This document shows positions 35,175 through 43,697 of a DNA stretch of 64,000 bases, one piece after another (the first letter of the stretch is position 1; each line of letters starts with the position of its first letter). A program made the position numbers and the translations under genes. The notes beneath the pieces are model-generated. The model searched no databases. It saw nothing but the letters and a program-made list of their open reading frames with translations, and was not told the DNA's origin. Source of the stretch: G963662985 sp963662985 (lineage in GTDB: Bacteria > Chloroflexota > Anaerolineae > Anaerolineales > UBA11579); assembly GCA_963662985.1 (NCBI GenBank), contig OY760066.1:1-64000 (forward strand), given 5' to 3'.

Positions 35175-35865
35175 ACCAGTTCAAATCAAAACAAGTAAAG
35201 ACAGCACAGTTTGGGAAATACTATCCTATTCAGTCCACGTGTTTTTTAAATATATGCAATATTGGTTTCTGTTTAACATTTCTTATATTGGCTACTCTCT
35301 TGCAATCCTAACCATTCCAGCAGCAAAAATTGCATTGACAAAAGCCATCTGGATTGGCTTAGAGAATGCCGATGGAATCAAAAATGAAGACACTCGAAAA
35401 ATGCGTGAATACCTTAAACAAAATTTTTCCAAATCACTGTACGTATTTATCGTCAAAATGATTTCTTTCGGCATAATTGGATTCTCTATTTGGTTTTGGA
35501 TATCAAGACCAGAAACCATATTCCATTTTATTTCCATCTTATCAATTTACGGGTTGGTCTTAGCCTGGATGACCAATTTTTATCTTTATCCCGTCTTAGT
35601 AGAAGATCAAGATCATTCGATAAATGAAGCTCTCAAAATAGCGTTTAAAAAAGCTTTCACAAACCCATTTGAAAGCCTTTTGTTTTCTTTTCTAGATTTT
35701 GTTTTATGGATATTGGAAGTTATTTTATTTGGGCCACTGATGGTTGTCCTTCCCTCCTTACGAAAAATATTGGCAATAGTAGCATATTGGTATGTAAGTG
35801 AAAAAGAGATTCCAATCGTGGTGCGTGAATTTAAAGGTTTTAAATTTTTAAAGCCAAAAGAATAA
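35167..35865 (+). CDS. YesL/DUF624-like membrane protein
   Basis: About 232 residues from ATG 35167, overlapping the EamA stop by 8 bp; the longer frame from 35137 lies inside the upstream gene. It has four to five membrane segments and the motif NFYLYPVLVEDQDHSINEALK, close to the DUF624 (YesL) core. YesL-type genes usually sit in carbohydrate-uptake operons, where the role is unknown. The location agrees with that. Confidence 0.6.
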   Translation: MNEPVQIKTSKDSTVWEILSYSVHVFFKYMQYWFLFNISYIGYSLAILTIPAAKIALTKAIWIGLENADGIKNEDTRKMREYLKQNFSKSLYVFIVKMISFGIIGFSIWFWISRPETIFHFISILSIYGLVLAWMTNFYLYPVLVEDQDHSINEALKIAFKKAFTNPFESLLFSFLDFVLWILEVILFGPLMVVLPSLRKILAIVAYWYVSEKEIPIVVREFKGFKFLKPKE

Positions 35866-35880
35866 AGGAGTTATTAGAAT

Positions 35881-36891
35881 ATGAATTTTAATCCGACAAT
35901 TGCCCAACCATTGGCAATATTCATGGCGTTGTTGGCGCCAGCTATGTGGGGATCATGGTTTATTTGTTTAAAGTACCTAAAAGGGTACCCAATTGAAGCA
36001 TTTTATGTCACCTTATTTGTGGCTTCAATGGTGATTGTTTGGGGGTTGGGATTTGCATTAGATGGCTCTGCACTCATTCAAAACATCATAGATGTATGGA
36101 ACGAGAATCATACCAAAATCATTCTCACTTTTGCTTGTGGTATTTTATATGTAGCAGGTATGCAATTATCACTAAGAGTCTATACGATTTTAGGACTCAC
36201 CTTGACACAACCAATTCAATCATCTATTAGTGTTGTGGTTGGAACCATTGTCACTTCTTTGGTCGGTGGCATTCCAGCTGGCTTAACAATCACTCGCATC
36301 ATTGTCTCAGCAGCATTAATCTTAGCCGCACTTCTCCTCTGTTTCTATGCCGGAAACCTCCGCAATAAAGCACAAAGAGAGCAAAAAGTAGACACCGGCC
36401 TTTCCAAAGATCCAAAAGAGATCCGTCTCGCTATCATAATGATGATTGCCGCTTCTTTATTCACTCCTGCCTATTCATTGGGCCTTTCATATGGTCTCAA
36501 ATCCATCACCCAACCTTCCGGCATGGCAGTTATGCCCTTCATGGCAGTTTTATGTACAGGTGCCTTTGTTGGTGCCATGCTCACTGCTTATCTTCCCCTT
36601 GTCATTCGTGGTGAACAAAAAGTCTTTTTCCAATATGGTTGGAAAACCCACAGCTTAGGTATTATCGCTGGTATCTGCCACTATGGCGGTAACATAATCC
36701 ACACCTTTGCAACCAGCCACCTTAGCACAGTTGTCTCTTGGCCGCTAGGGTTGACCGGAGGGTTATGGACGCAAATGTGGGGCTTGAAGTTTGGTGAATT
36801 TAAAGGTGCACCCAAAAAGGCATTTTGGCTCCTAGGCATTGGCATCCTGTGTTATTTACTAGGCTCCTTTACGATTTCAAACATAATCTAA
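35881..36891 (+). CDS. DMT-superfamily sugar/ureide permease (RhaT/UPS-like)
   Basis: 336 residues, ten membrane helices in two five-helix halves. The N-terminal PAMWGSWFICLKYLKGYPIE motif recalls the (A/P)xxWGSW signature of ureide permeases, glucose-uptake proteins and L-rhamnose permease. The second half has CHYGGNIIHTFA and VSWPLGLTGGLWTQMWG. Transport by proton or Na+ symport is expected. It is the last gene of the long plus-strand unit, followed by a strong terminator. Confidence 0.78.
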   Translation: MNFNPTIAQPLAIFMALLAPAMWGSWFICLKYLKGYPIEAFYVTLFVASMVIVWGLGFALDGSALIQNIIDVWNENHTKIILTFACGILYVAGMQLSLRVYTILGLTLTQPIQSSISVVVGTIVTSLVGGIPAGLTITRIIVSAALILAALLLCFYAGNLRNKAQREQKVDTGLSKDPKEIRLAIIMMIAASLFTPAYSLGLSYGLKSITQPSGMAVMPFMAVLCTGAFVGAMLTAYLPLVIRGEQKVFFQYGWKTHSLGIIAGICHYGGNIIHTFATSHLSTVVSWPLGLTGGLWTQMWGLKFGEFKGAPKKAFWLLGIGILCYLLGSFTISNII

Positions 36892-36900
36892 ATAAATCCA

Positions 36901-36933
36901 AAAAACACCTTCTAATAGCCGGAAGGTGTTTTT
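36901..36933 (+). terminator. Rho-independent terminator of the 22.3-36.9 kb unit
   Basis: 12-bp stem AAAAACACCTTC / GAAGGTGTTTTT with a 9-nt loop, running straight into a T-rich tract (TTTTTATTTTC). Confidence 0.88.
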
Positions 36934-37042
36934 ATTTTCTTCTGTCTACTTCCATAAAAACAATAATTACGCATAGATAAAATAAAAAATCCCCTTCTAT
37001 ACCTCAAAACAAATCAAAAAAACAATTCTTCAATTTTTTAAT

Positions 37043-37071
37043 TTTACATTGTGTTAATTTAATGCTATAGT
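37043..37071 (+). promoter_or_regulatory. Promoter of the lacI-rbsK-BMP operon
   Basis: -35 TTTACA (37043-37048), 17-bp spacer, extended -10 TGCTATAGT (37063-37071). The predicted start is at about 37078, just before the operator. Confidence 0.75.
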
Positions 37072-37083
37072 GTGTAAAACGAT

Positions 37084-37101
37084 TGCGCAAACGTTTGCGC
37101 A
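37084..37101. promoter_or_regulatory. LacI-family operator, perfect 18-bp palindrome
   Basis: TGCGCAAACGTTTGCGCA is a perfect palindrome centred on the CG step required by LacI/PurR/RbsR proteins (compare the PurR box ACGCAAACGTTTGCGT). It lies right after the promoter, so binding would block initiation, giving autorepression of the operon. Confidence 0.85.
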
Positions 37102-37119
37102 CAATTGGGAGTATTTGGT

Positions 37120-38142
37120 TTGAGAATTACAATGAATGATGTCGCCAGAACAGCTGGCGTTTCCATCACAACCGTCTCACATGTCATCAACAACACAAGA
37201 AAAGTGGATCCTGTCACCAGAGAGAAGGTTGAACTAGCCATGCAAGATTTGGGATATCGCCCCAATTCATTAGCGCGCGCCTTACGTAGTGGAGATACAA
37301 ACACAATTGGCATGATCGTACCTGATGTCTCAAACCAATTTTTTGCTGATTTTAGCCGCAACATCGAAAACTACGGATTTGAAGAAAACTACAGTGTAAT
37401 TCTTTGTAATTCAGACAATGATATGAAAAAACAATCAAGCTACGTAGACACCTTGATTTCAAAACAAGTAGATGGCGTCATATTTATTTCAGCAGGGGAA
37501 TCATCAGAAGATCTAAAAAAACTCTATCATTACAGAATTCCGATCGTAGTTGTCGACCGTGACGTAGAATTAGAATATGCCGATGTAGTTCTGTTAGACA
37601 ATGAAGCAGCGGGTTATGAAGCCACCCAATACCTCATTCAATTAGGCCATCAAAAAATTGCTTGCATCTCTGGTCCAAATGATTTAACCCCCAGTAATGC
37701 CCGCGTCCATGGATATCAAAAAGCCTTAGCTGAAAATAACATCAATTTTGATCCAGCATATTTAGTCTCAGGCGATTTCAGATTTCAAAGTGGAGAACAA
37801 GCAATGAATCAATTATTGAGTTTGCCACATCTCCCCAGCGCAGTTTTTGTTTTGAACGACATGATGGCCATTGGCGCCTTCACTGCAATTCGAAAAGCTG
37901 GTTTGAATGTACCCAAAGATATCTCCATCATTGGGTTCGACAACATCCTAATGACCACAGCAGTCACACCTATGTTAACCACAGTGGGACAGCCCATTGA
38001 TGAGATTGCAAAAATCTCCATTAATCACCTCATCCAAAAGATCAAAACAAAAGAACAAATCGCAAAAAACCAAAAAATTGTTTTGAAAGCACAATTAATT
38101 ATTCGCGAATCTACCCAAGAATGGAGCAAATCAAATGACTAA
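37120..38142 (+). CDS. LacI-family transcriptional repressor, RbsR-like
   Basis: 340 residues from TTG 37120, eight nt after GGGAG; this gives the normal LacI N-terminus MRITMNDVARTAGVSITTVSH. A longer frame from TTG 37105 lacks a ribosome site. The helix-turn-helix and hinge (RPNSLARALRSGDTNTIGMIVPDVSN) are standard. The sensor domain is a type-I periplasmic-binding fold with VVVDRDVELEYADVVLLDNEAAG and IIGFDNILM. Being upstream of ribokinase and a BMP transporter, ribose or a nucleoside is the likely effector. The operator at 37084-37101 precedes it. Confidence 0.92.
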   Translation: MRITMNDVARTAGVSITTVSHVINNTRKVDPVTREKVELAMQDLGYRPNSLARALRSGDTNTIGMIVPDVSNQFFADFSRNIENYGFEENYSVILCNSDNDMKKQSSYVDTLISKQVDGVIFISAGESSEDLKKLYHYRIPIVVVDRDVELEYADVVLLDNEAAGYEATQYLIQLGHQKIACISGPNDLTPSNARVHGYQKALAENNINFDPAYLVSGDFRFQSGEQAMNQLLSLPHLPSAVFVLNDMMAIGAFTAIRKAGLNVPKDISIIGFDNILMTTAVTPMLTTVGQPIDEIAKISINHLIQKIKTKEQIAKNQKIVLKAQLIIRESTQEWSKSND

Positions 38143-39052
38143 AGCACTTGTTGTCGGCAGCATCAACATTGATTTTGTTGTGAACACTCCCCGCATCCCC
38201 AAAGGTGGAGAGACCATCTCCGGCTCAGATTTCAAACTAATCTCTGGTGGCAAAGGTGCCAATCAAGCAGTAGCTGCGAGTCGTTTGGGAGCACAAACCC
38301 AAATGATAGGTTGTGTTGGCCAAGATGTCTTTGGAGAACTATCTTTATCAACCCTGAAATCAGAAAAAATCGACTGTTCCTTAATAAAAACTTCTCCACA
38401 TCAACCCACAGGAACGGCAGTCATTATGGTAGAAGACACTGGCGAAAATCGAATAGTAATAGTTTCAGGCGCAAATGGAGAAATAACCATTTCAAATGAG
38501 ATAGAACAAAGTATCCAACAAGCAGACTACCTCATTCTTCAATTTGAAATTCCTCAAGAAACCACCCTCAAATTGATAGAACTTGCCGCACAATATCAAA
38601 CAAAAGTGGTCTTTAATCCTGCTCCCGCCTATCAATTTTCCCCTGCCTATTTCAAAATGATTGACTATTTTATCGTCAATGAATCGGAAGCAGAAATTTA
38701 TACAAAATTACCGGTCAACTCCATCACTTCAGCTTTTACAGCCGCGGAGATATTATCACAACTAGGAATCAAAAATGTGATTATTACATTAGGAGCCAAC
38801 GGAGCCATACTAAAAAATGACACAGCTCATCTTCACATTCCCGGCATAAAAGTAGACGTAGTAGACACAACAGCCGCTGGAGACACCTTTGTTGGTGGTT
38901 TAGTCGCAGCATTAATTGATCGACAATCGATCAAAGAAGCCATGCAATTTGCTGTCGCAGCCTCGGCGCTCACCGTCACAAAACACGGTGCCCAACCTTC
39001 AATTCCAACCAAACAAGAGGCGCTCGCATTTCAGCAAGCACAAATAAAATAA
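38135..39052 (+). CDS. rbsK: Ribokinase
   Basis: 305 residues. Start signature VVGSINIDFVVNTPRIPKGGET and GGKGANQAVAASRLG, mid-protein LILQFEIPQET, NPAPAY and VNESEAE, and the C-terminal PfkB site VDTTAAGDTFVGG with the base Asp. These are ribokinase-specific. It phosphorylates D-ribose to ribose-5-phosphate. It overlaps the lacI stop by 8 bp. In this operon the ribose would come from imported nucleosides or ADP-ribosyl compounds. Confidence 0.93.
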   Translation: MTKALVVGSINIDFVVNTPRIPKGGETISGSDFKLISGGKGANQAVAASRLGAQTQMIGCVGQDVFGELSLSTLKSEKIDCSLIKTSPHQPTGTAVIMVEDTGENRIVIVSGANGEITISNEIEQSIQQADYLILQFEIPQETTLKLIELAAQYQTKVVFNPAPAYQFSPAYFKMIDYFIVNESEAEIYTKLPVNSITSAFTAAEILSQLGIKNVIITLGANGAILKNDTAHLHIPGIKVDVVDTTAAGDTFVGGLVAALIDRQSIKEAMQFAVAASALTVTKHGAQPSIPTKQEALAFQQAQIK

Positions 39053-39114
39053 AAAGAAGTTCCTGATCAAAACATTGGTCAAGAATTATAAAGTTAAGGT
39101 ATGAAAGGACAAAA

Positions 39115-40146
39115 ATGAAGAAAAATAGTTTTTTATACATCGTCATGATTGCAGCATTTGTATTAGTTGCAGCAACAGGTTGTGGCGGAAATCAAGGCAA
39201 TGATTCAGCAGATCAACCCACAAAAGTGGTTTATTTGATCAATGGTGCTTTGGGTGACAATGCATTCTATGATTCAGGTCAAGCAGGTCTTGATAAGATT
39301 GCAGAAGAATACAATCTTGAAACACGCACGATCGAATGTAACTTTGACGCAGGTCAATATGAACCTTCCTTGGAAGCAGCAGTTGGCTACGCAGATGTTA
39401 TTTTTGTGATCTCCTACGGGTTTGAAGATCAATTGATGGAATATGCCGACAAATATCCTGATAAATATTTTATCAATCTCGACACCGTCGTTCAAAATGA
39501 AAAATCAACCATCACCTCAGTAGACTTCATTGAAGAAGAAAGTGCCTACTTGGCAGGTATCGTAGCCGGTATGGTTACCATTGACGAAGCTCTCCCCAAT
39601 GTCAACGAAGCAAAAATTATTGGTGCAGTTGGTGGTGATGTGGATCCCGTGATTGATGCCTTCATGTTCGCTTATGAAAATGGTGCAAAATCAATTGATC
39701 CCGCAATCGTCATGGAACGCAAATACCTCGGTGACTGGGATGACTCAGCTAAAGGTAAACAAGCAGCCTTGCAACTCTATGATATGGATGCCGACATTGT
39801 CTTCCAAATCGCCTCTGCCGCAGGTATGGGTGTTTTGCAAGCCGCTGGCGAACGTGATTTATATGCAATTGGTGTTGACACCAACCAAAATGACATCGTC
39901 CCCGGTGCAGTCGTAGCCAGTGACATCAAAGACGTTGGCATGGCCATCCAACAAGTTTACAAAACCATCGCTGACGGTTCTTACAAACCCGGTGAAGTTT
40001 TGCAATATGGTTTGGCTTCTGGCGCAGTAGATGTAGTTTTTGAAGCAGAAACATCAGTTTTACCAACTTATATTATTGATAAAGTTGACGAAGTTCGCCA
40101 ACAAATCATCAGCGGTGATTTGCAAGTCGAAATTTACGTTCCCTAA
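39115..40146 (+). CDS. BMP-family nucleoside-binding lipoprotein
   Basis: 343 residues. Lipoprotein signal ending in the lipobox VAATGC, then the Bmp/PnrA fold: VYLINGALGDNAFYDSGQAGLDKI, DVIFVISYGFEDQLMEYA, EEESAYLAGIVAGMVT, VGGDVDPVIDAFMFAYENGA and GVLQAAGERDLYAIGVDTNQND. Proteins of this family bind purine nucleosides (PnrA, RnsB-like). It is the first gene of the transporter set and followed by a hairpin that may raise its message level. Confidence 0.92.
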   Translation: MKKNSFLYIVMIAAFVLVAATGCGGNQGNDSADQPTKVVYLINGALGDNAFYDSGQAGLDKIAEEYNLETRTIECNFDAGQYEPSLEAAVGYADVIFVISYGFEDQLMEYADKYPDKYFINLDTVVQNEKSTITSVDFIEEESAYLAGIVAGMVTIDEALPNVNEAKIIGAVGGDVDPVIDAFMFAYENGAKSIDPAIVMERKYLGDWDDSAKGKQAALQLYDMDADIVFQIASAAGMGVLQAAGERDLYAIGVDTNQNDIVPGAVVASDIKDVGMAIQQVYKTIADGSYKPGEVLQYGLASGAVDVVFEAETSVLPTYIIDKVDEVRQQIISGDLQVEIYVP

Positions 40147-40168
40147 TTCTTTTCAATAAATAGAAAAC

Positions 40169-40198
40169 GAGCTATGGCAAATTTCTTTGCCATAGCTC
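40169..40198 (+). terminator. Intercistronic hairpin after the BMP gene
   Basis: Perfect 13-bp stem GAGCTATGGCAAA / TTTGCCATAGCTC with a TTTC loop in the 105-bp gap. No T-run follows, so it more likely stabilises the binding-protein message than terminates. Confidence 0.55.
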
Positions 40199-40251
40199 AA
40201 AAATGCAATAATTCTTTTTTATAGTTTTGATGCAAAGAAAGGTTTCTTATT

Positions 40252-41790
40252 ATGCCCACCATAATAGAAATGAACAATATTGTAAAAGTATTTCCCCCAA
40301 ATGTTGTGGCATTGGATGATGTTTCTGTTGATTTCAAGCAAGGTGAAATTCATGCCTTAGTTGGAGAGAATGGTGCTGGCAAATCAACCTTAATGAAAAT
40401 CCTCTATGGAATGTATCATCCCAATCAGGGAGAGATTATTTATAACCAACAATCAATCAAGATCGAAAACCCTGGTGAAGCGATCAACAGAGGCATTGGC
40501 ATGGTTCATCAAGAGATTATGTTAGTCCCAGAATATTCTGTCTGGCAAAATGTAATTTTAGGAGTTGAGCCAACCAAATCTTTTGGTCGTATTGATAAGA
40601 AAAAAGCCCGTGCAGAAGTTCAAGATCGTATCAATGAATATAATTTTAATCTTGACCCTGATGCTTTTGTCAAAGACATATCAGTCGCTGCACAACAAAA
40701 AGTAGAAATCTTAAAATTACTCTATCGTAATGTTTCCATTTTAATTTTAGACGAACCCACCTCGGTGCTCACCCCTCAAGAAATTCCCCAGCTATTCAAT
40801 GAGCTCAGACGTCTTCGCGACAACGGACACACCATCCTCTTCATCTCTCATCATTTAGACGAAGTAATGGAATTAAGTGACCGCATCACAGTTCTTCGCC
40901 GAGGCAAAAAAATCGGCACAGTCAAAGCCACTGAAACCTCAAAAGAAGAGCTAGCCCAAATGATGGTTGGTCGAGAAGTGATTTTCTCAACTTTGACAGA
41001 TCAACATGAACAAGGGGAGATATTGTTTGAATTAAAAGAGTGGTCCTTTATAGATCAAGAAGGGCTGCAAAGATTACAAAACATCAATATAGATGTACGT
41101 GCTGGTGAAATTGTCGGTATCGCAGGTGTTGAAGGAAATGGTCAACACGAACTTGTAAATTCAATCATGGGGCTCATCAAACCTACTCATGGTCAATTAC
41201 TTGTCGAGAAAAAAGAGCTGACCAATTCAGAAATTCTAGATCGCAGAAAAAGCATCTCTTTTGTATCACAAGACCGAAAGAATATGGGTGCCAGTGTAAA
41301 TTCATCCATAAAAGAAAACATCCTCATGACTCATCATCGTCTTGACCCTCGTTATTCAAAAATGAATGGCTTTGTGATAAATGAAAAAACAAGCAACCAA
41401 TTAGCTAATGATGTCAAAGAACAATTTGCTGTCCATATGGATACAAGTGACGCACCCTTTAAATCCTTATCTGGTGGCAACCAACAAAAGGTAATCCTAG
41501 GTCGTGAATTATTACTAGACGCACCGTTCTTGCTCCTAGATCAGCCTACTCGTGGTCTTGATGTTGGTTCCATCGAATATGTCCATAAACAAATTCTTGC
41601 AATGCGAGGCAAAGGAAGAGCCATCTTGATGCTCTCTGCAGACCTTGAAGAATTGTTCCGTTTATCAGATCGAATTCTCGTGCTAAATCGCGGTGAAATT
41701 GTCGCAAATCTAAAAACAGACGCAACCTCCATAAGTGAAGTTGGCTATTTGATGTTGGAAGGAAAACACAATGAAAAAGAACTTTCTTAG
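40252..41790 (+). CDS. Nucleoside ABC importer ATPase (two-domain)
   Basis: 512 residues with two ABC domains, as in RbsA/NupA-type importers. The first is canonical: Walker A GENGAGKST, signature-position ISVAAQQKVEILKLL, Walker B LILDEPTSVLTP. The second has a degenerate Walker A (GVEGNGQHELVNSI) but an intact signature LSGGNQQKVILGREL and LLLDQPTRGLDVGS. This asymmetry is normal for the family. It overlaps the permease gene by 20 bp. Confidence 0.93.
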   Translation: MPTIIEMNNIVKVFPPNVVALDDVSVDFKQGEIHALVGENGAGKSTLMKILYGMYHPNQGEIIYNQQSIKIENPGEAINRGIGMVHQEIMLVPEYSVWQNVILGVEPTKSFGRIDKKKARAEVQDRINEYNFNLDPDAFVKDISVAAQQKVEILKLLYRNVSILILDEPTSVLTPQEIPQLFNELRRLRDNGHTILFISHHLDEVMELSDRITVLRRGKKIGTVKATETSKEELAQMMVGREVIFSTLTDQHEQGEILFELKEWSFIDQEGLQRLQNINIDVRAGEIVGIAGVEGNGQHELVNSIMGLIKPTHGQLLVEKKELTNSEILDRRKSISFVSQDRKNMGASVNSSIKENILMTHHRLDPRYSKMNGFVINEKTSNQLANDVKEQFAVHMDTSDAPFKSLSGGNQQKVILGRELLLDAPFLLLDQPTRGLDVGSIEYVHKQILAMRGKGRAILMLSADLEELFRLSDRILVLNRGEIVANLKTDATSISEVGYLMLEGKHNEKELS

Positions 41791-42808
41791 TGGTTTACTA
41801 GGCATTGTGGTTGCCATGTTGATTGGCGCACTAATTATGTTAGTGCAAGGATATAACCCGATCGAAACATATGCTGCCTTATTTAATTATTCGATTGGTG
41901 ATTTTTATTCATTTTCCAGCATGCTCACCATCGCCGTACCATTGATCTTAACTGGTTTATCAGCATCTCTTGCCTTTGCTTCCGGACCAGTCAACTTAGG
42001 CCAACCCGGTCAGCTTTTGATGGGTGCATTATTTGCAACAGTTGCCGGCCTCTATATAGATCTCCCATCAATTTTAATGATTCCATTATTACTAGTCGCT
42101 GCCATGCTTGGTGGGGCAATATGGTCTGGAATAGCGGGCTTAATGAAGCATTGGTTCAACATGGACGAATTTATCACCACCTTAATGCTCAATATGATTG
42201 CAGATTTCTTCACCTATTGGGCCATCTCAAAACCATTTTTTGATGATGGTGCCTATTCACCAATGACCCCTCAGATTGCCAAATCTGGTTGGATGCCTGA
42301 ATTTGGCAACTTTAACACCACTGTCATCGTTATGTTAATTGCCTTTGTAGCAGTTTGGTTTATCTTCACAAAAACCACAGCAGGCTATGAATGGCGCATC
42401 TCAGGTGAAAACAGTTTATTTGCTCGCATAGGTGGCGTGAAAACATCCAAGAACTATCTCTTAGTAATGCTCCTAACTGGCGCGCTTGCCGGCTTGGCAG
42501 GAGGATTAATCATCATGGGAGGGCCACATCGCTTCCTCAAAGACCTCGGTGCCAATTATGCCTGGGACGGAGTCATGATCGCAATGGTCGCCAATAACAG
42601 CATCATCGGAACCTTGCTCTATGGGTTATTCTTCGCCACATTACAATCTGGCGCATTAGGGATGGAATTGATCACAGCAGTTCCCAGTGAAATTATCATG
42701 GTGCTTCAATCAGTGATCGTTTTGGTAGTTGTTGCAAGTCGGGGTTCTTTAGATATCATCATGGAACGCTTTGCAGAAAGAAAAAAGGTGAAGGAGAGAG
42801 CAATATGA
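41771..42808 (+). CDS. Nucleoside ABC importer permease (NupP-like)
   Basis: 345 residues, eight or more membrane segments of the BPD_transp_2 fold. Recognisable features: FASGPVNLGQPGQLLMGALFA, MDEFITTLMLNMIADFFTYWAI and the ATPase-facing loop EWRISGENSLFARIGGVKTSKN. It is partner of the next permease, whose start overlaps by 4 bp. Confidence 0.91.
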   Translation: MKKNFLSGLLGIVVAMLIGALIMLVQGYNPIETYAALFNYSIGDFYSFSSMLTIAVPLILTGLSASLAFASGPVNLGQPGQLLMGALFATVAGLYIDLPSILMIPLLLVAAMLGGAIWSGIAGLMKHWFNMDEFITTLMLNMIADFFTYWAISKPFFDDGAYSPMTPQIAKSGWMPEFGNFNTTVIVMLIAFVAVWFIFTKTTAGYEWRISGENSLFARIGGVKTSKNYLLVMLLTGALAGLAGGLIIMGGPHRFLKDLGANYAWDGVMIAMVANNSIIGTLLYGLFFATLQSGALGMELITAVPSEIIMVLQSVIVLVVVASRGSLDIIMERFAERKKVKERAI

Positions 42809-43695
42809 AGATCACAATCGGATTAATCAATGGGATGATTGCAGCAGCAACGCCAATTTTGCTCGCAGCTTTGGGCGGAACGCTCACGTATTATGCAGGT
42901 ATTTTTAACATTGCTATGGAAGGAATGATGCTTGGTGGCGCGTTTTTTGCCGTCCTCGGTTCATACTATTCTGGATCTTGGGTAATAGGAATTATATGCG
43001 CCATTCTAGGCTCCTTGTTTATGGCCATGATATTTATCGTCTTTTCGATCTTTTTGAAAACAGACGAATTTATCACCGGTGTTGGTTTAAACCTTTTTGC
43101 CTTAGGTGCCACAACCTATTTGCTTCGTCAAATTTTTGAAGTTAAAGGTGCTTTTGCTGGTCCCGGAATTGTCCCAGTGCCCAATATCGACATTCCTTTT
43201 ATCAAAGACATACCCTTTGTTGGTGAAATTTTGAGCGGACATAATTTAATCATCTATCTCACAGTTCTCGCAACAATATTTGTCACCTTCCTAGTATTTC
43301 GTACAAAATTTGGCTTGCGTCTCCGCGCAGCAGGTTATAACCCCACATGTCTCGATACCAGCGGTGTCTCAAAAGATAAAACACGCATTTGGTCTTTGGT
43401 CATTTGCGGAATCTTATGTGGAATTGCTGGTGCTTATTTATCCACTGGTTATGTAACCCTATTCTCCGAAAACATGTCAGCAGGTCGTGGTTGGATATCC
43501 TTAGCAGCAGTGATTTTAGTCGATGGTCACCCCTTAGGAATCGCATTGATTTCACTCTTGTTTGGTTTTTCTGATGGATTAGGTCTCTACCTTCAGAATA
43601 TTCTCCCATCACAATTCACATCCATGGTGCCATATGTTGCAACCTTGATTGCATTGTTTATTTATTCAAATCAAAAGAAAAAAAATGAAGGCTAA
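42805..43695 (+). CDS. Nucleoside ABC importer permease (NupQ-like)
   Basis: 296 residues. Motifs GGTLTYYAGIFNIAMEGMMLGGAFFAVLG (cited in part), TDEFITGVGLNLFALGATTYL and LRLRAAGYNPTCLDTSGVSKDKTR are those of the second BMP-system permease. It forms the membrane channel with the previous gene product. The ADP-ribosylglycohydrolase gene begins 2 bp later. Confidence 0.91.
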   Translation: MKITIGLINGMIAAATPILLAALGGTLTYYAGIFNIAMEGMMLGGAFFAVLGSYYSGSWVIGIICAILGSLFMAMIFIVFSIFLKTDEFITGVGLNLFALGATTYLLRQIFEVKGAFAGPGIVPVPNIDIPFIKDIPFVGEILSGHNLIIYLTVLATIFVTFLVFRTKFGLRLRAAGYNPTCLDTSGVSKDKTRIWSLVICGILCGIAGAYLSTGYVTLFSENMSAGRGWISLAAVILVDGHPLGIALISLLFGFSDGLGLYLQNILPSQFTSMVPYVATLIALFIYSNQKKKNEG

Positions 43696-43697
43696 AA

